Shown here: positions 51,081-63,115 of the stretch, in pieces | Numbering within the stretch: the stretch's first letter is position 1 | Layout: each line of letters starts with the position of its first letter | From: Pomphorhynchus laevis | Taxonomy: Eukaryota; Acanthocephala; Palaeacanthocephala; Echinorhynchida; Pomphorhynchidae | NCBI GenBank assembly: GCA_012934845.2 | Contig: WNNJ02000362.1 | Coordinates: 1 to 64,000, forward strand | DNA length: 64,000 bases | Direction: 5' to 3' | Position numbers and translations under genes: made by a program | Notes under the pieces: model-generated | The model's input: only the letters and a program-made list of their open reading frames with translations | Told to the model about the DNA's origin: nothing | Databases searched by the model: none

Positions 51081-52640
51081 TGTAGGATACTAATGACGAT
51101 TCAGAACAGAAGATGGAGCATTAAGACTATTCCGAGCGATGACAAACGCATTATCAACATATATTTCTACACAAATATAGCCGCAAGCTCACAAAAATAT
51201 TTATATTTCATATAAATTTCACCGAGGGCAGGAGTCTAATCTCTTGTCCTTTGTGAAATGCCATCGAATAATCAGTTTTGTTTATCTTATTCATAATTAA
51301 AATTAAAAGGTGAAATTAAAGTGCACAACTTTATAAGTGTTGATCAATCGTTACTATTTACTGTCGATCAATCAAAGTTAAAATTATCGTTAGAGTAACT
51401 ACTTAATTAAAAGAGATAAAGTTTACATTACAATATCAGTTATTATTTCATTTCATTTTTTATTATTTATTTAACAAAAAACTTTTGCGATAGTGTCCTT
51501 AGATTGTAACATTATTTCTCTGTTGATGACAACTTATGACGAACTTTAAGAATAAATAGTTTATTTAAGATTCGTTCCTTTATAAATAAGTCAAGTTAAA
51601 AAAATTAATAAATTATTAAAGTAAAAAACACTTGTCAAGTTAAATAAATCACAATTCTATATATAACACATATATTCAATAAATATTTTTAATTTGTTCA
51701 ATATTTTTAAATTGTTCACAATATTTGGTATAAATAAATATTTGTCGATATTTACAAGATCGATGTCAGTTAACCTGTCTATCCTATATCAAAAATTATC
51801 GTCTTACAAAACTGTTACAACATTTCCGTACGTTAAATGTTTATGAACAAAAAATTGCACATAGCTTAATTTTGTCCAAGAACGGTATAATGTCATTATA
51901 TGACCTGTTGAGCATTTATTTTGTTAACTCGAGCTTTATGGATCCGAGTGAACTTTTATTTTCACTGAATCATTTATTTTAAAAGCTTGTTCGTTCAAGA
52001 TGTCGTGAGACTTAATGAGAATTACTAAAAACGATAAAAATAGGGCTAAATCGAAAAAGCAGATCAGTTTATCTAAATAAACCTGTCATATTACCTTCAA
52101 ATATATAATCAAAAGGGATATTTTTATAAGCACAAAAATGAGCTTTCACTTGTGCACGGGTATATGCGGGGTATTTTCGATGCCTCAGACGCGATGAATA
52201 GTGAAAATTGCTGTTCAAACATTTTTGAAAAAAATACCTGAAATCCGGCTGTTTTTATTATCTTTTAATTTTAGTCGACATATTTTGCAGTGCCTAGATA
52301 TTACAAATATGTAATACAAAGAAAATGCACAGAGCGTGGTGACATTACGTGGCTGTGAATAGTTACTATAGGTGATTGGAAGAATCATTTTTTTGAAATA
52401 ATTCATAAAATGACTGCCTTCTCGCCGAAAAATCTATTATAGTGGGAATTAGGCAAAATGTACAAATTCATGGAGCCAAAGTTTGTCAGCGAAAGCTTGG
52501 TCGTGCAAGATTAGCCGAGGGGTCGTGAACTTTAGAAATAATTGTTGAAAACAGGTAAACTCACCGTATTTTATGATATGACGCGAAATTATACACTTCT
52601 TTAGAACGATCGAAAAGCGACGAAGATTAATATTTAATAG
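51081..52640. other. no feature seen
   Basis: AT-rich, with no supportable frame or structure. Confidence 0.4.
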
Positions 52641-52644
52641 AATA

Positions 52645-52757
52645 GCGGTACAACGCATCATACAACGTAATACAACGCATCATACAACGTAATACAACGC
52701 ATCATACAACGTAATACAACGCATCATACAACGTAATACAACGCATCATACAACAAA
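52645..52757. repeat. 22-bp minisatellite, left block
   Basis: About five units of TACAACGCATCATACAACGTAA. The same unit reappears at 55592-55650 on the other side of the LINE. Confidence 0.9.
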
Positions 52758-52887
52758 TAATAGATTTTATTAATAATAAATAACATGCAGGATAAATAAA
52801 TAGAATAAATACAATGATACAGTTACAGTCTAAATCTTCTTCATAGATAATTGACACTCTTCAAATGCAAGCCCGTTTTCTTCAGAA

Positions 52888-55361
52888 TTATAGCCTCAAA
52901 TCCATGGGGATCTGAGCCCCCCAACCAATCCAACACGCCGCCTTGCGACTGAACCACCCGGGGTCTTTCACCCCCCCCGAAGAGTCCAGTCGGTGCGGAC
53001 TATGCTGGGTAAACGCGAGACGAGGAGCTTGAGAAACCTTAGTCTTTGTTCTGGGGGACGTCCTCTTGAAAAGAAAACTAATCCCGAGATAGCCCAAGTA
53101 CCCCAGAGGCGCACTTGGGATTTCTCTTTCAATGACAGATGTTGGGCCCGTTTCAGGGCCCATCTAGCTCTCTTCAGGATACGTTTTAGTCTATCCAGGT
53201 CAGCTTTCGCTGACCAGCTCACCGTAATGGTGAATCCCAGGTATTTTACTCGATTTGTGAAGGTAGGGAGTGGTTGATTAGTCAGGATGGAAGATAGAGC
53301 TGAGAGTGCTAATCTCTTGAGTTTTTTCTTTGTCACAGGGGCGCCATTAAAGACAACCACCTGCGATTTGGAGGAGTTTAAAACAAGATTGGAAATGGGC
53401 AGCTGATCTTTTAATCTTGTAAAGAAATGGCTGATGTCAGAGACTACATCTTTGCACCTGCGTCCAGAGAACAGGGCTGTGGTATCATCAGCATATACCA
53501 CAATATGTTGATCGCGTTTGAATTTTTTGTATAGTTCAATGGAGGCAGCAAGATACAAGATTGGAGAAAGTGGGGAGCCTTAAGGCACACCCGTAATAGG
53601 ATAGAACTGACGTGCATCAGGGTCGTCTTCATAGAAGAATCGCTTGGAGTACAGCAATATTTCCACCCTGTTAACAATTCTCGCAGGCAACCCGAGGGAC
53701 CTGAGAGAAGTGATAACAAAAGGAATGGAAATGCGGTCAAATGCAGCCGAAAAATCAAGAAAGACAGCAACAGCAAGCTGATGACTGTTATCCTGACAAA
53801 ACTGTTGCACTTCACCTATTGCTGAATAGACCGAGCGATCTTTTACGTACCCATGAAAACCTGGTGGGATTAAATTTCGCCTATTTAGATGGTCGCGGAT
53901 TTTACGCGCAAGCGCTTTTTCGTAAATGGAGATGAGGGAGTTTTGAATTGAAATAGGCCGCAGATCTTTGGGACATGTAATCGACTTCTTTTTAGGTAAA
54001 AATACTCGACGGCTAATATTTATGTTAGCAATGTCGGAAGGGGAGGCTAATAGCATTGTTATGGCGACTTCTTTTCTTTGACTGTCTGTCAAAAGCTGAC
54101 AGACACGAGTGGAGAGTGGCGCATGGGTTCTGGAGGTGCCCGGGAGTGGCCCCCATGAGTTAAGGATATCTGTAACAGATAAGTCCCTACTCCTGAAGTC
54201 ACACCAAGGCGGGATTGGTTGGGGTGAATGAGTGGCTCCATAATTGTGAAGGGATAGTGCCTCCTCCAAAACTTTATCAAGGCCTATTCTACCAATCCAA
54301 CCTAATGATCTATCCTTCCAACAGACAAACTGCTCCTTCTTGAGTATCTTCCAGAAGGAAGACTGAGAAGGGCTAAGGCGAGAAATGCTTGCCTTATCCC
54401 TACTCAACTGGAACCTATATCTAGTGCTCCAGTATTCATTCGATAGGGCTTGTCTGGCGGAAACAGAGAGAGTAGGAAGATGTAGCATTTTAGCTAGGAC
54501 CTTGAGTTTTGTTGGAGTGGGATTGTATATGCGACCTTTATAGGTAGTCGATAGTATCGCGGTAGCTTGCGAAGAGAGGTAAGTATTAAATTTGGTCAAA
54601 CTCTCATTCCCAATTCGGGGGAATAGTTGGATAGCTGCCTGAAAGAAGGCCACCCTGACGGGATCAAAGTGGAACCTTCTCCTCAGCAACGTATCTTCCT
54701 CTAACCGCCAACGAATTAGGTCATGAGAGGTGGTCTGTTGTTGGCGCGACTGCTCAGTACAGAAGGGTTTTAACAACCACTTCTTATGAAGCAGTAATAT
54801 GTCGAGGAGTGAATTAGTTGTTGAGCAATGAAAGGTGAGGGATGGTGGTTTGTGAATAAGATATTCGTTCCTGGCTCTGCGGTTTGCTGCATTAATCCAA
54901 CGACCAGTTCTGTCGTTGAAATCACCAAGTAACATGTCATAGCCGCTACCCAATAAACGATCCAGGAGGTCACGGTTCTTGTGAATTTCTCCTGGCCGTA
55001 TATAAATATTGGCTATGCTGATACATTTACCGTTCTTACGAAGTGATATAGCTAGACAAGATAGGGCAGGACAAGAATAGTTAAGAAGGAGGGAAGATCT
55101 TAAGGAGCATTTAACTAAGGTTAAAAGACCTTGAGATGAAGAGGAGTGAGGATGCGTTATATACGGAGTGAAGTGGGTGTATATATGCTGAGGGATAAAT
55201 CGAGTAATATCCTGGGGGATACGGATAGACCGCGTCTCCTGAAGGACTATAACGTCTGCATCTCTACCAGATAAAAGTCTAAGGGCAGAAGCACCTCCCG
55301 AATTCCACTGAAGAATATTCAGTGAAAAAGGTTTAGGCTTACTCACCATTGTGTTAGACAA
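52888..55361 (-). pseudogene. LINE ORF2, endonuclease plus reverse transcriptase, two breaks
   Basis: Open for 593 codons from ATG 55361: endonuclease (LNILQWNSGGASALRLLS, DADVIVLQETRS, LLGDFNDRTGRW), then RT (FLPKKKSITCPKDLRPISIQ, HGYVKDRSVYSAIGE, FLDFSAAFDRI). A TAA at 53580-53582 replaces Gln of the conserved GVPQGSP motif. Downstream the same frame continues with VVYADDTTALFSG and LVLNSSKSQVVVFNGAPV. A second frame change lies at the C-run 52971-52979, after which VKDPGWFSRKAACWIGW ends at 52888. Only two lesions in about 820 codons suggest a young copy. Confidence 0.85.
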
Positions 55362-55381
55362 GTTGGACGGGGGAAGTCAAC

Positions 55382-55576
55382 CTAGACAGAGCTAGGTGCG
55401 GGAAGGTCGCTTCTCCCGCCACTAGCCCCATCCAGAATCGTAACCCCCAGGGCAGTATCTTCATTTCCCTTTAAGGCGCCTTTCTCTTTTATCAGCTTGC
55501 CAACCTTGAGCGGTGGAACCAATCTTGCTGATCCACCCCTTTTCTTTGATTTCGGACAATCTTTCTCCGATTGCAA
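55382..55576 (-). pseudogene. possible ORF1 tail of LINE copy f
   Basis: A 64-codon frame just upstream of ORF2 (stop 20 bases before the ORF2 ATG), basic at first (CPKSKKRGGSARLVPPLKVG) and ending DLPAPSSV. Its position fits the end of an ORF1; the 5' part is missing. No domain recognised. Confidence 0.4.
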
Positions 55577-55591
55577 CGGAACTGAGGGAGA

Positions 55592-57988
55592 GCAACGTAA
55601 TACAACGCATCATACAACGTAATACAACGCATCATACAACGTAATACAACGCATCATAATACAACGCATCATAATACAACGCATCATAATACAACCATCA
55701 TAATACAACGCATCATAATACAACGCATCATACAACGTAATACAACGCATCATAATACAACGCATCATAATACAACGCATCATAATACAACGCATCATAA
55801 TACAACGCATCATAATACAACGCATCATAATACAACGCATCATAATACAACGCATCATAATACAACGCATCATAATACAACGCATCATAATACAACGCAT
55901 CATAATACAACGCATCATAATACAACGCATCATAATACAACGCATCATAATACAACGCATCATAATACAACGCATCATAATACAACGCATCATAATACAA
56001 CGCATCATAATACAACGCATCATAATACAACGCATCATAATACAACGCATCATAATACAACGCATCATAATACAACGCATCATAATACAACGCATCATAA
56101 TACAACGCATCATAATACAACGCATCATAATACAACGCATCATAATACAACGCATCATAATACAACGCATCATAATACAACGCATCATAATACAACGCAT
56201 CATAATACAACGCATCATAATACAACGCATCATAATACAACGCATCATAATACAACGCATCATAATACAACGCATCATAATACAACGCATCATAATACAA
56301 CGCATCATAATACAACGCATCATAATACAACGCATCATAATACAACGCATCATAATACAACGCATCATAATACAACGCATCATAATACAACGCATCATAA
56401 TACAACGCATCATAATACAACGCATCATAATACAACGCATCATAATACAACGCATCATAATACAACGCATCATAATACAACGCATCATAATACAACGCAT
56501 CATAATACAACGCATCATAATACAACGCATCATAATACAACGCATCATAATACAACGCATCATAATACAACGCATCATAATACAACGCATCATAATACAA
56601 CGCATCATAATACAACGCATCATAATACAACGCATCATAATACAACGCATCATAATACAACGCATCATAATACAACGCATCATAATACAACGCATCATAA
56701 TACAACGCATCATAATACAACGCATCATAATACAACGCATCATAATACAACGCATCATAATACAACGCATCATAATACAACGCATCATAATACAACGCAT
56801 CATAATACAACGCATCATAATACAACGCATCATAATACAACGCATCATAATACAACGCATCATAATACAACGCATCATAATACAACGCATCATAATACAA
56901 CGCATCATAATACAACGCATCATAATACAACGCATCATAATACAACGCATCATAATACAACGCATCATAATACAACGCATCATAATACAACGCATCATAA
57001 TACAACGCATCATAATACAACGCATCATAATACAACGCATCATAATACAACGCATCATAATACAACGCATCATAATACAACGCATCATAATACAACGCAT
57101 CATAATACAACGCATCATAATACAACGCATCATAATACAACGCATCATAATACAACGCATCATAATACAACGCATCATAATACAACGCATCATAATACAA
57201 CGCATCATAATACAACGCATCATAATACAACGCATCATAATACAACGCATCATAATACAACGCATCATAATACAACGCATCATAATACAACGCATCATAA
57301 TACAACGCATCATAATACAACGCATCATAATACAACGCATCATAATACAACGCATCATAATACAACGCATCATAATACAACGCATCATAATACAACGCAT
57401 CATAATACAACGCATCATAATACAACGCATCATAATACAACGCATCATAATACAACGCATCATAATACAACGCATCATAATACAACGCATCATAATACAA
57501 CGCATCATAATACAACGCATCATAATACAACGCATCATAATACAACGCATCATAATACAACGCATCATAATACAACGCATCATAATACAACGCATCATAA
57601 TACAACGCATCATAATACAACGCATCATAATACAACGCATCATAATACAACGCATCATAATACAACGCATCATAATACAACGCATCATAATACAACGCAT
57701 CATAATACAACGCATCATAATACAACGCATCATAATACAACGCATCATAATACAACGCATCATAATACAACGCATCATAATACAACGCATCATAATACAA
57801 CGCATCATAATACAACGCATCATAATACAACGCATCATAATACAACGCATCATAATACAACGCATCATAATACAACGCATCATAATACAACGCATCATAA
57901 TACAACGCATCATAATACAACGCATCATAATACAACGCATCATAATACAACGCATCATAATACAACGCATCATAATACAACGCATCAT
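55592..57988. repeat. 15-bp minisatellite, about 155 near-identical units
   Basis: After two and a half 22-bp units and a few mixed ones (to about 55740), the unit CAACGCATCATAATA repeats without visible change to 57988. Because 15 is a multiple of three, several frames stay open, giving very long - strand frames of pure repeats (55610-57991, 55728-58097). These are not credible genes. The + frame reads QRIII repeatedly and enters LINE codons QRIINPAVRV at the right end. Confidence 0.97.
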
Positions 57989-58170
57989 CAACCCCGCCGT
58001 TCGAGTGCACTTCGCTTCGTCGCTTTGACCACAAGTGCTCCGTCGCTTTGATCACACATCCACATATCTTGCCTTTCTCTTCTGGCCCACCATTCACATC
58101 AAACTCCGCCTTATTCTCGTAACTTTTCGTCTTATTGCTGTCGGCTCCTCATCGTTTATCAACCTCCCTT
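57989..58170 (+). mobile_element. CR1-like LINE fragment (copy h, left part)
   Basis: AACCCCGCCGTTCGAGTG through ATCAACCTCCCTTTT matches ORF2 thumb codons (INTAVRVLFRLRRFDHTSTY and LRLLLVTFRLIAVGSPSFIN in copy c). It includes a local duplication of CGTCGCTTTGA. Interrupted at 58170 by Gypsy-like sequence. The tail reappears at 60045. Confidence 0.8.
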
Positions 58171-58440
58171 TTTAAACTAGAAATATCCTTGGGTATCGCC
58201 ATATCAATTACTGCTTTGACCCTATCAAGATCCGGACAAATAGCTTGTTCACTCAATTGGTAACCAAGAATTCTTATTGTGGAGACACCAAATTGACATT
58301 TGGATCTGTTGAGAGTAGTATTATAACGTTTCGCTACGTCTACGAAACGTTGAAGGTTATTGTTATGCGCTTCGATTGTACTTACAGCGATTACAACATC
58401 TATTGTCGCGTCAAAATCTTCTTGTCAATCACGTATCATC
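58171..58440 (-). mobile_element. Ty3/Gypsy-like RT fragment, reverse orientation
   Basis: On the - strand it reads TIEAHNNNLQRFVDVAKRYN, TTLNRSKCQFGVSTIRILGY and DRVKAVIDMAIPKDISSLKR, the segment that follows the YLDD box in Gypsy-type RT. Its first 75 bases overlap the end of the + strand fragment (59990-60040). Confidence 0.75.
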
Positions 58441-58460
58441 GTCGGTTTACGATTTGATCG

Positions 58461-58775
58461 ATGGATGTGTTACATATTCTACAGCAATCGAATCCCTCTC
58501 ATCGGTATTTGTCAAAGATCGTAGCGACGTTTATTTGCGACATTAACTACGTAGCGCAGTACAAGAGTGATCAATCAATCGACCAGTTTATCAGAGTTTT
58601 GGAATCCCTCGGAAAACAGTTACAGTTTAAATCGGTCAATGCAGACGAACACTGGGACATGTTTCTACGAGTCACATTTGTCGCTGGCATTTCCTCGACG
58701 GCAATCAGAGAACGTTTGTTGGAGAGTACAGTGTTGGAAAAGTATGATGCGCACAAGTTGGCTCGGGTAATCTAA
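58461..58775 (+). pseudogene. Gypsy-like gag (capsid part), broken
   Basis: 104 codons (YLSKIVATFICDINYVAQYK, FVAGISSTAIRERLLES, LARVI) then a stop. The FxxGxxxxxIRxRLLE pattern is typical of Gypsy gag before the zinc knuckles. The 5' part is missing. Confidence 0.65.
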
Positions 58776-58870
58776 ACCGCCCACAAACACGCAACGACTT
58801 TCTCTAGATCAAATAGACAACCAATGTTGGAATCAGCAGAGAACATCCGTCAGTCAGTAATGTTGACAGC

Positions 58871-59518
58871 GTGTGTCCAACCGACGGATGTTCTGTGGAT
58901 GCAACTCAAGTGGATATGTGTTCAACAATCCATCGGAATCGGAACTGCTATTTTTGCGGCAAGCCATACCACAATCGTACATCGTGTCCTGCACGTAACG
59001 CTCGTTGTCGAAACTGTGACAAACAAGGTCATTTTGCCAAGGTTTGTCGATCGAAACATGTTCCATCTACATCCGTTATAGCTGGAACATTTTGCTCAAG
59101 CAACGAAAGATCACATCCACTACAACATATCGTACAAATGGGTGGATTGAGTCTACATGCGTTGATGGACACAGGCAGCTCTATTAATATTATGCGCGAG
59201 GACGTTGTTGCTAACTGCAAGCTGAAAACACATTCGGCAAACATGCCTGTCTGCATGGCATCGTCTGTTTTTAAGGTAAACTTGCGAAAGTTTGTTTACG
59301 CTACAATTACACTAGATGGACGGATATACGAGAACGTTAAATTCTTTACTTTGCCTAACCTTGTCGATCAAATAATATTAGGGATGTCTTTCATGAAACG
59401 TCATTCTGCAATTACGATGCGATTTGACGGTACTGAGAACCCTTTAATCGTTGTTGCATCTGCTTCTGCCATGAGTATAGACCCCCATCACTATTCTCAT
59501 ATTTGTCTTCCAATGTGA
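58871..59518 (+). pseudogene. Gypsy-like nucleocapsid zinc knuckles and protease
   Basis: Two adjacent CCHC knuckles: CYFCGKPYHNRTSC and CRNCDKQGHFAKVC. They are followed by the aspartic protease motif LHALMDTGSSINIM and the ILGMSFM region. It is in a different frame from the capsid part, and it ends by a frame change near 59510 before RT. Confidence 0.8.
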
Positions 59519-59519
59519 A

Positions 59520-60040
59520 ACCTATATCTATTGCGTCACGGCGAAGAATTCCAAAAGATTCAGACTTCATTGAAAGCGAGGTTTAACGTCTCTTAAAGGA
59601 TGATATTATCGAACATAGTATATCTCCTTGGCGCGCTCAAGTTGTGCTTGTGAAAGATAAACGTAAACCAACTCGAATGGTAATTGATTATAGTTTGACC
59701 ATCAACCGGTTTACTTGTTTGGACGCTCACCCATTACCAAGGATTGACGACTTAATCGACAAGCTCGCTTTTTACAAGTACTACAGTGTTTTGGATCTCA
59801 AGAGCGCGTACCATCAAATTCCAATCAGGGCTGATGAAAAATGTTATACCGCATTTGAAGCAAATGGACGTCTATAGCAGTTCTGCCGTATGCCGTTTGG
59901 TCTTACAAATGGTGTTGCGGTGTTCCAGCGAATAATCTCGAAGATCATGGAGACCGAAAAATTAAAAGACACCTTCGCATACCTGGATGATGTTGTAATC
60001 GCTGGAAGTACAATCGAAGCGCATAACCATAACCTTCTAA
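59520..60040 (+). pseudogene. Gypsy-like reverse transcriptase, N-terminal part, broken
   Basis: RT fingers and palm: SPWRAQVVLVKDK, RMVIDYSLTINRFT, YYSVLDLKSAYHQIPI, RMPFGLTNGVAVFQ and the catalytic AYLDDVVIAGS. Stops lie near 59584 and 59875. It stops abruptly after HNHNL. Confidence 0.85.
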
Positions 60041-60044
60041 GGTT

Positions 60045-60230
60045 GTTTTCTTGTCACACCGCCCACTCGCCTGGAATGAGCACCCACTTGACCTCCGTCG
60101 CGCTCCATCCTTTATTGCATTCAAACGCCGCCTCCATACCCACCTCCTCGTTACATGATTTATATTTTTTCTGTTGTGGATATTAAGGCTTGCGCCGGCA
60201 CGCATTTGCCACATAAAAGTAAATATTTTT
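60045..60230 (+). mobile_element. CR1-like LINE 3' tail (copy h, right part)
   Basis: Encodes WNEHPLDLRRAPSFIAFKRR in the ORF2 C-terminal frame. It ends in GGCACGCATTTGCCACATAA, the family 3' tail. With 57989-58170 it makes one LINE copy, the middle of which is replaced by the Gypsy-like block. Confidence 0.8.
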
Positions 60231-61050
60231 TATAAATAGAAATATGCTGATGGCTTTATTTTTATCGATATATTGTTATTTAAATGGTGACTATTTTTGA
60301 AATTATTGTAAACGCGAAATACTAAAAACAAATTGTTTTGTACATGTGATTCAAATACGTAATTAAACGAAAGTTGCTGAATTCAGAATGACTCAATTTC
60401 TAGATTCGAAATAGGCTTATTCTTATATGTCCGAGAAATTAAAGTGATTTCGGACACAAGACGATTGTCTCATTAAAAAATACACATTTGGTGTTCTGCG
60501 AAATTATAACCAACCAACAAATGCTTTTATGCTTATTATTATGCATAAAATGTGCTTAATGATGCTTAAATTTCAGTATGGTATATCAGTTGTCATTACT
60601 AGATTGCGAAACGCATCTCCATCAGCATACACTACTGTCGAGTTTACCATGTATTTTCGACAGATTAGGTTTGATTATATACGACGAGGAACAGCTATAA
60701 ATTCATGACGATGAAATGAATGCGTAAATGGCGAGACTAAGTCAAGTAAACGACATGATGCATTGCTAGGTTATCAAGTATTATAATATAATATAATATT
60801 ATAATATTATAATACTATTTTTAAGTAAAATAGTTTGAGAGATAATACATACAATAAGGAATAATAAAAATTAGTATTGACTAGTTAAAAATTGTCTTAG
60901 TTATAAATACTTATAAGATAATATACACAAGATAATACAAACATCTTAGTTCAATTTTCGTCTTGGTTATAAATACTTACAGTCAACGACAACGAAAACG
61001 CATTTTCACTTCTCATTGAAATCTTATTTTGGCAAAGAGAAAGCTAACTA
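60231..61050. other. no gene seen
   Basis: AT-rich DNA after a LINE tail. A short TATAATATTATAATATT tract lies at 60781-60825. Confidence 0.45.
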
Positions 61051-61053
61051 AAA

Positions 61054-62132
61054 ATGTCGGTCAGCAACTCAAGTCCGTTAGCAACGATACTTACATTGAA
61101 AAGCAAAATGAATGAGACAACAAAGACTGCAATGTTTGGACTCACGTTACCACTGTTCACTGACAGGGACGACGTTTCAGGACGGAATTTCCTCTGCGGC
61201 TTCTGTTGTGCTGCTCTTTTTGGTAAGCTAATAAAGCACGATAATTTAAACGGTGGAGATATTCTGAAGGCTAACGAAACAGAATTGTGTTCAATAACTG
61301 ATATTGATGGTCTCTCAGTCAATTCAGACTGATGTCATACCTGGTCCACCAACAAACAACAAAATATCTTTCAAGCTATCGTCGTCATCCGTTTACTTAA
61401 TAACTCCTTCGCAATCTCGATCTTCAAATGGACCAAGACAACCCGGTAGAGCTAGTACCGTCTGCGTCATTATCAATGACAAGCACTAACGGATCTTCAA
61501 CGTTTAAGAAAACTTGCTGAAGGGAAACGTCACATTATCAAGGATCGATGATTCCTGCAGAATTTTGAAAAACCAAGACGCAAGTTGTCGACAATACTGT
61601 GAACAATACAGAAACCAGTCAAGGTGTTGCTTCGACAGTGCCTATGATTACAAATTCGAAACCCACTGAGAATGGTGATGGCTGTGATTCGTTCAGCAAC
61701 GATGCGTATTTTGATAAGAGCATAAGTTACACAGATCGCAATCATATATTAAATAGGGGCTGTAACATACTTCTTTTGGGCTTAGATGAGTCATAAGCTT
61801 CTTTTGCACAGGAACGGCTTGACGACGATATTGTTGGTTTACGTGTGCTCTTTTCTAATTTGTTCGAAAAAGGTGAGGAAGACGTCGCGTCGTCTTTCGT
61901 AGTGAGACAGCTCTATAGGTTGGGTAAGAAAAACGATAAAGCACGATTGCTAAATGTCTTATTAGGATGGGCAGAACAAGGAAAGTGCCTGTTAGAACGA
62001 GGTTATCGACTGAAAGGTAACAAAATACGAATTTTACGTGATATTTCTCTCGAAGACAGGCAAAAATTGAAGGATATCAAAGCGGAACTTCATTATAGGT
62101 TGCAAAACGGTGAATCGAATATATGCATTTGA
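61054..62132 (+). pseudogene. LINE ORF1 (LCGFC type), broken
   Basis: Frames 61054-61332, 61599-61796 and 61845-62132 succeed each other on +. The first has LTLPLFTDRDDVSGRNFLCG followed by FCCAALFGKLI. The last has SSFVVRQLYRLGKKNDKARL and LKGNKIRILRDISLEDRQKL. The layout parallels the ORF1 of copy b (19769-20627). It may belong to the same + strand element as 63216-64000, with a - strand LINE inserted between. At least two frame breaks. Confidence 0.6.
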
Positions 62133-62199
62133 AATTTTCGTGTTGTAAGGTGGCGTCCTGCGGTTTGGTGGAGATCGATCAATATTTCATTAATGATAG

Positions 62200-63115
62200 A
62201 AGTTTTTTAATGTGGAAAATGCACATAGACTGTGTGCTTACAAGCCCACAAAAGCGAAACAGATTAAAAAATTACTCGTTTAGTAGCATTAACTGTGGTT
62301 GCCTTTTGAAAAATGGGAGTGAGGATGAAAATTGCAGGTGATCAGGTAGGGAATTCCAAAATAGAAAAGCAGCGATATGTATAGATCGACGGCCGAAGTT
62401 TGTTGAGTGAAGAGGTACGTGTAGCAGAAGAGAATCACAGGAACGTAGGTGAGTAGAAAGATAGCGAGATTCACCTAGAGTTGGCAGATAGAGATAAGAA
62501 GGAGAATTACAATGCAGAAGACGATAAACAAAGCAGACGAAAACGAACGCGGTGTTCAATACTTAGCCATCCAAGTTTTGATAAATAGGCGGAGATATGT
62601 CGTATTTACGAAGTCGAAAGAGGATGTCCATAGCAGTGTTAATGAGGCGCTGAAGAGGTTTAAGGGATTATTTTGAAGAGAAGACGAGAAGGCTAGGACA
62701 GTAATCAATACGTGGGAAAAGAAGGGATGATATAAGAGATTTACTTTAACTAAAATCTAGAGAATTTCCAACGAAACGAATATCACAGAGAAGAATATTT
62801 GAATATCTAGTTTCAACACAAATGAAGGGATCGAGATTCAGATTATTGTCAAAGTGAACGTTTAGAAATACTAGTTTATCTGCAGCAATAATAATTGTGG
62901 TTTGAAGATACAGAGAAGGAGAATATACAGAAACAGTGGAGAGTAAAATCTATAACACTTTAGATTTGGTAGGATTGAGGGACATGCGCAAAGAAATTAG
63001 ATATTCTGATAGAGCACGAAGACAATTCGACGAGGATAGGAAAAGTTGGCTTAGAAAATGAGGAGACGAGTAAGAATAAATAAGTATATCATCAGCGTAC
63101 TGTGTAAAGAGAATA
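62200..63115 (-). mobile_element. CR1-like LINE, 3' kilobase (copy i)
   Basis: Closely similar to 16610-17640. It has the tail CATTTTCCACATTAAAAAAC near 62200, the C-terminal frame 62272-62559 (LLHCNSPSYLYLPTLGESRY) and the decayed RT palm (YADDILIYS) near 63060-63090. It ends at the GSVLGPI codons where the scrambled junction begins. Confidence 0.8.

Larger units (their letters stand above)
52758..55590 (-). mobile_element. EN-RT LINE inserted in the minisatellite (copy f)
   Basis: A GC-richer - strand element in which ORF1's tail (55382-55576) is followed by ORF2 (55361 to about 52888) and a short 3' end at 52758-52880. Minisatellite units flank it on both sides. It belongs to a different family from the CR1-like copies. 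It fits the I/R1/jockey-type group, but I cannot place it exactly. Confidence 0.85.
58461..60040 (+). mobile_element. Ty3/Gypsy-like gag-PR-RT fragment
   Basis: An LTR-retrotransposon segment with gag, nucleocapsid, protease and RT up to just past YLDD. No LTR, RNase H or integrase is present. It is bounded by a reverse-oriented RT piece on the left and by LINE tail on the right. Confidence 0.85.

Noticed and set aside
53741-53935. Short + frames across LINE copy f
   Set aside because: Shadows of the real - strand ORF2.
55610-58097. Two - strand open frames of 789 and 793 codons made of YDALY or MRCIM repeats
   Set aside because: They exist only because the 15-bp repeat length is a multiple of three. 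There is no unique sequence apart from short ends, so this is a minisatellite, not a gene.
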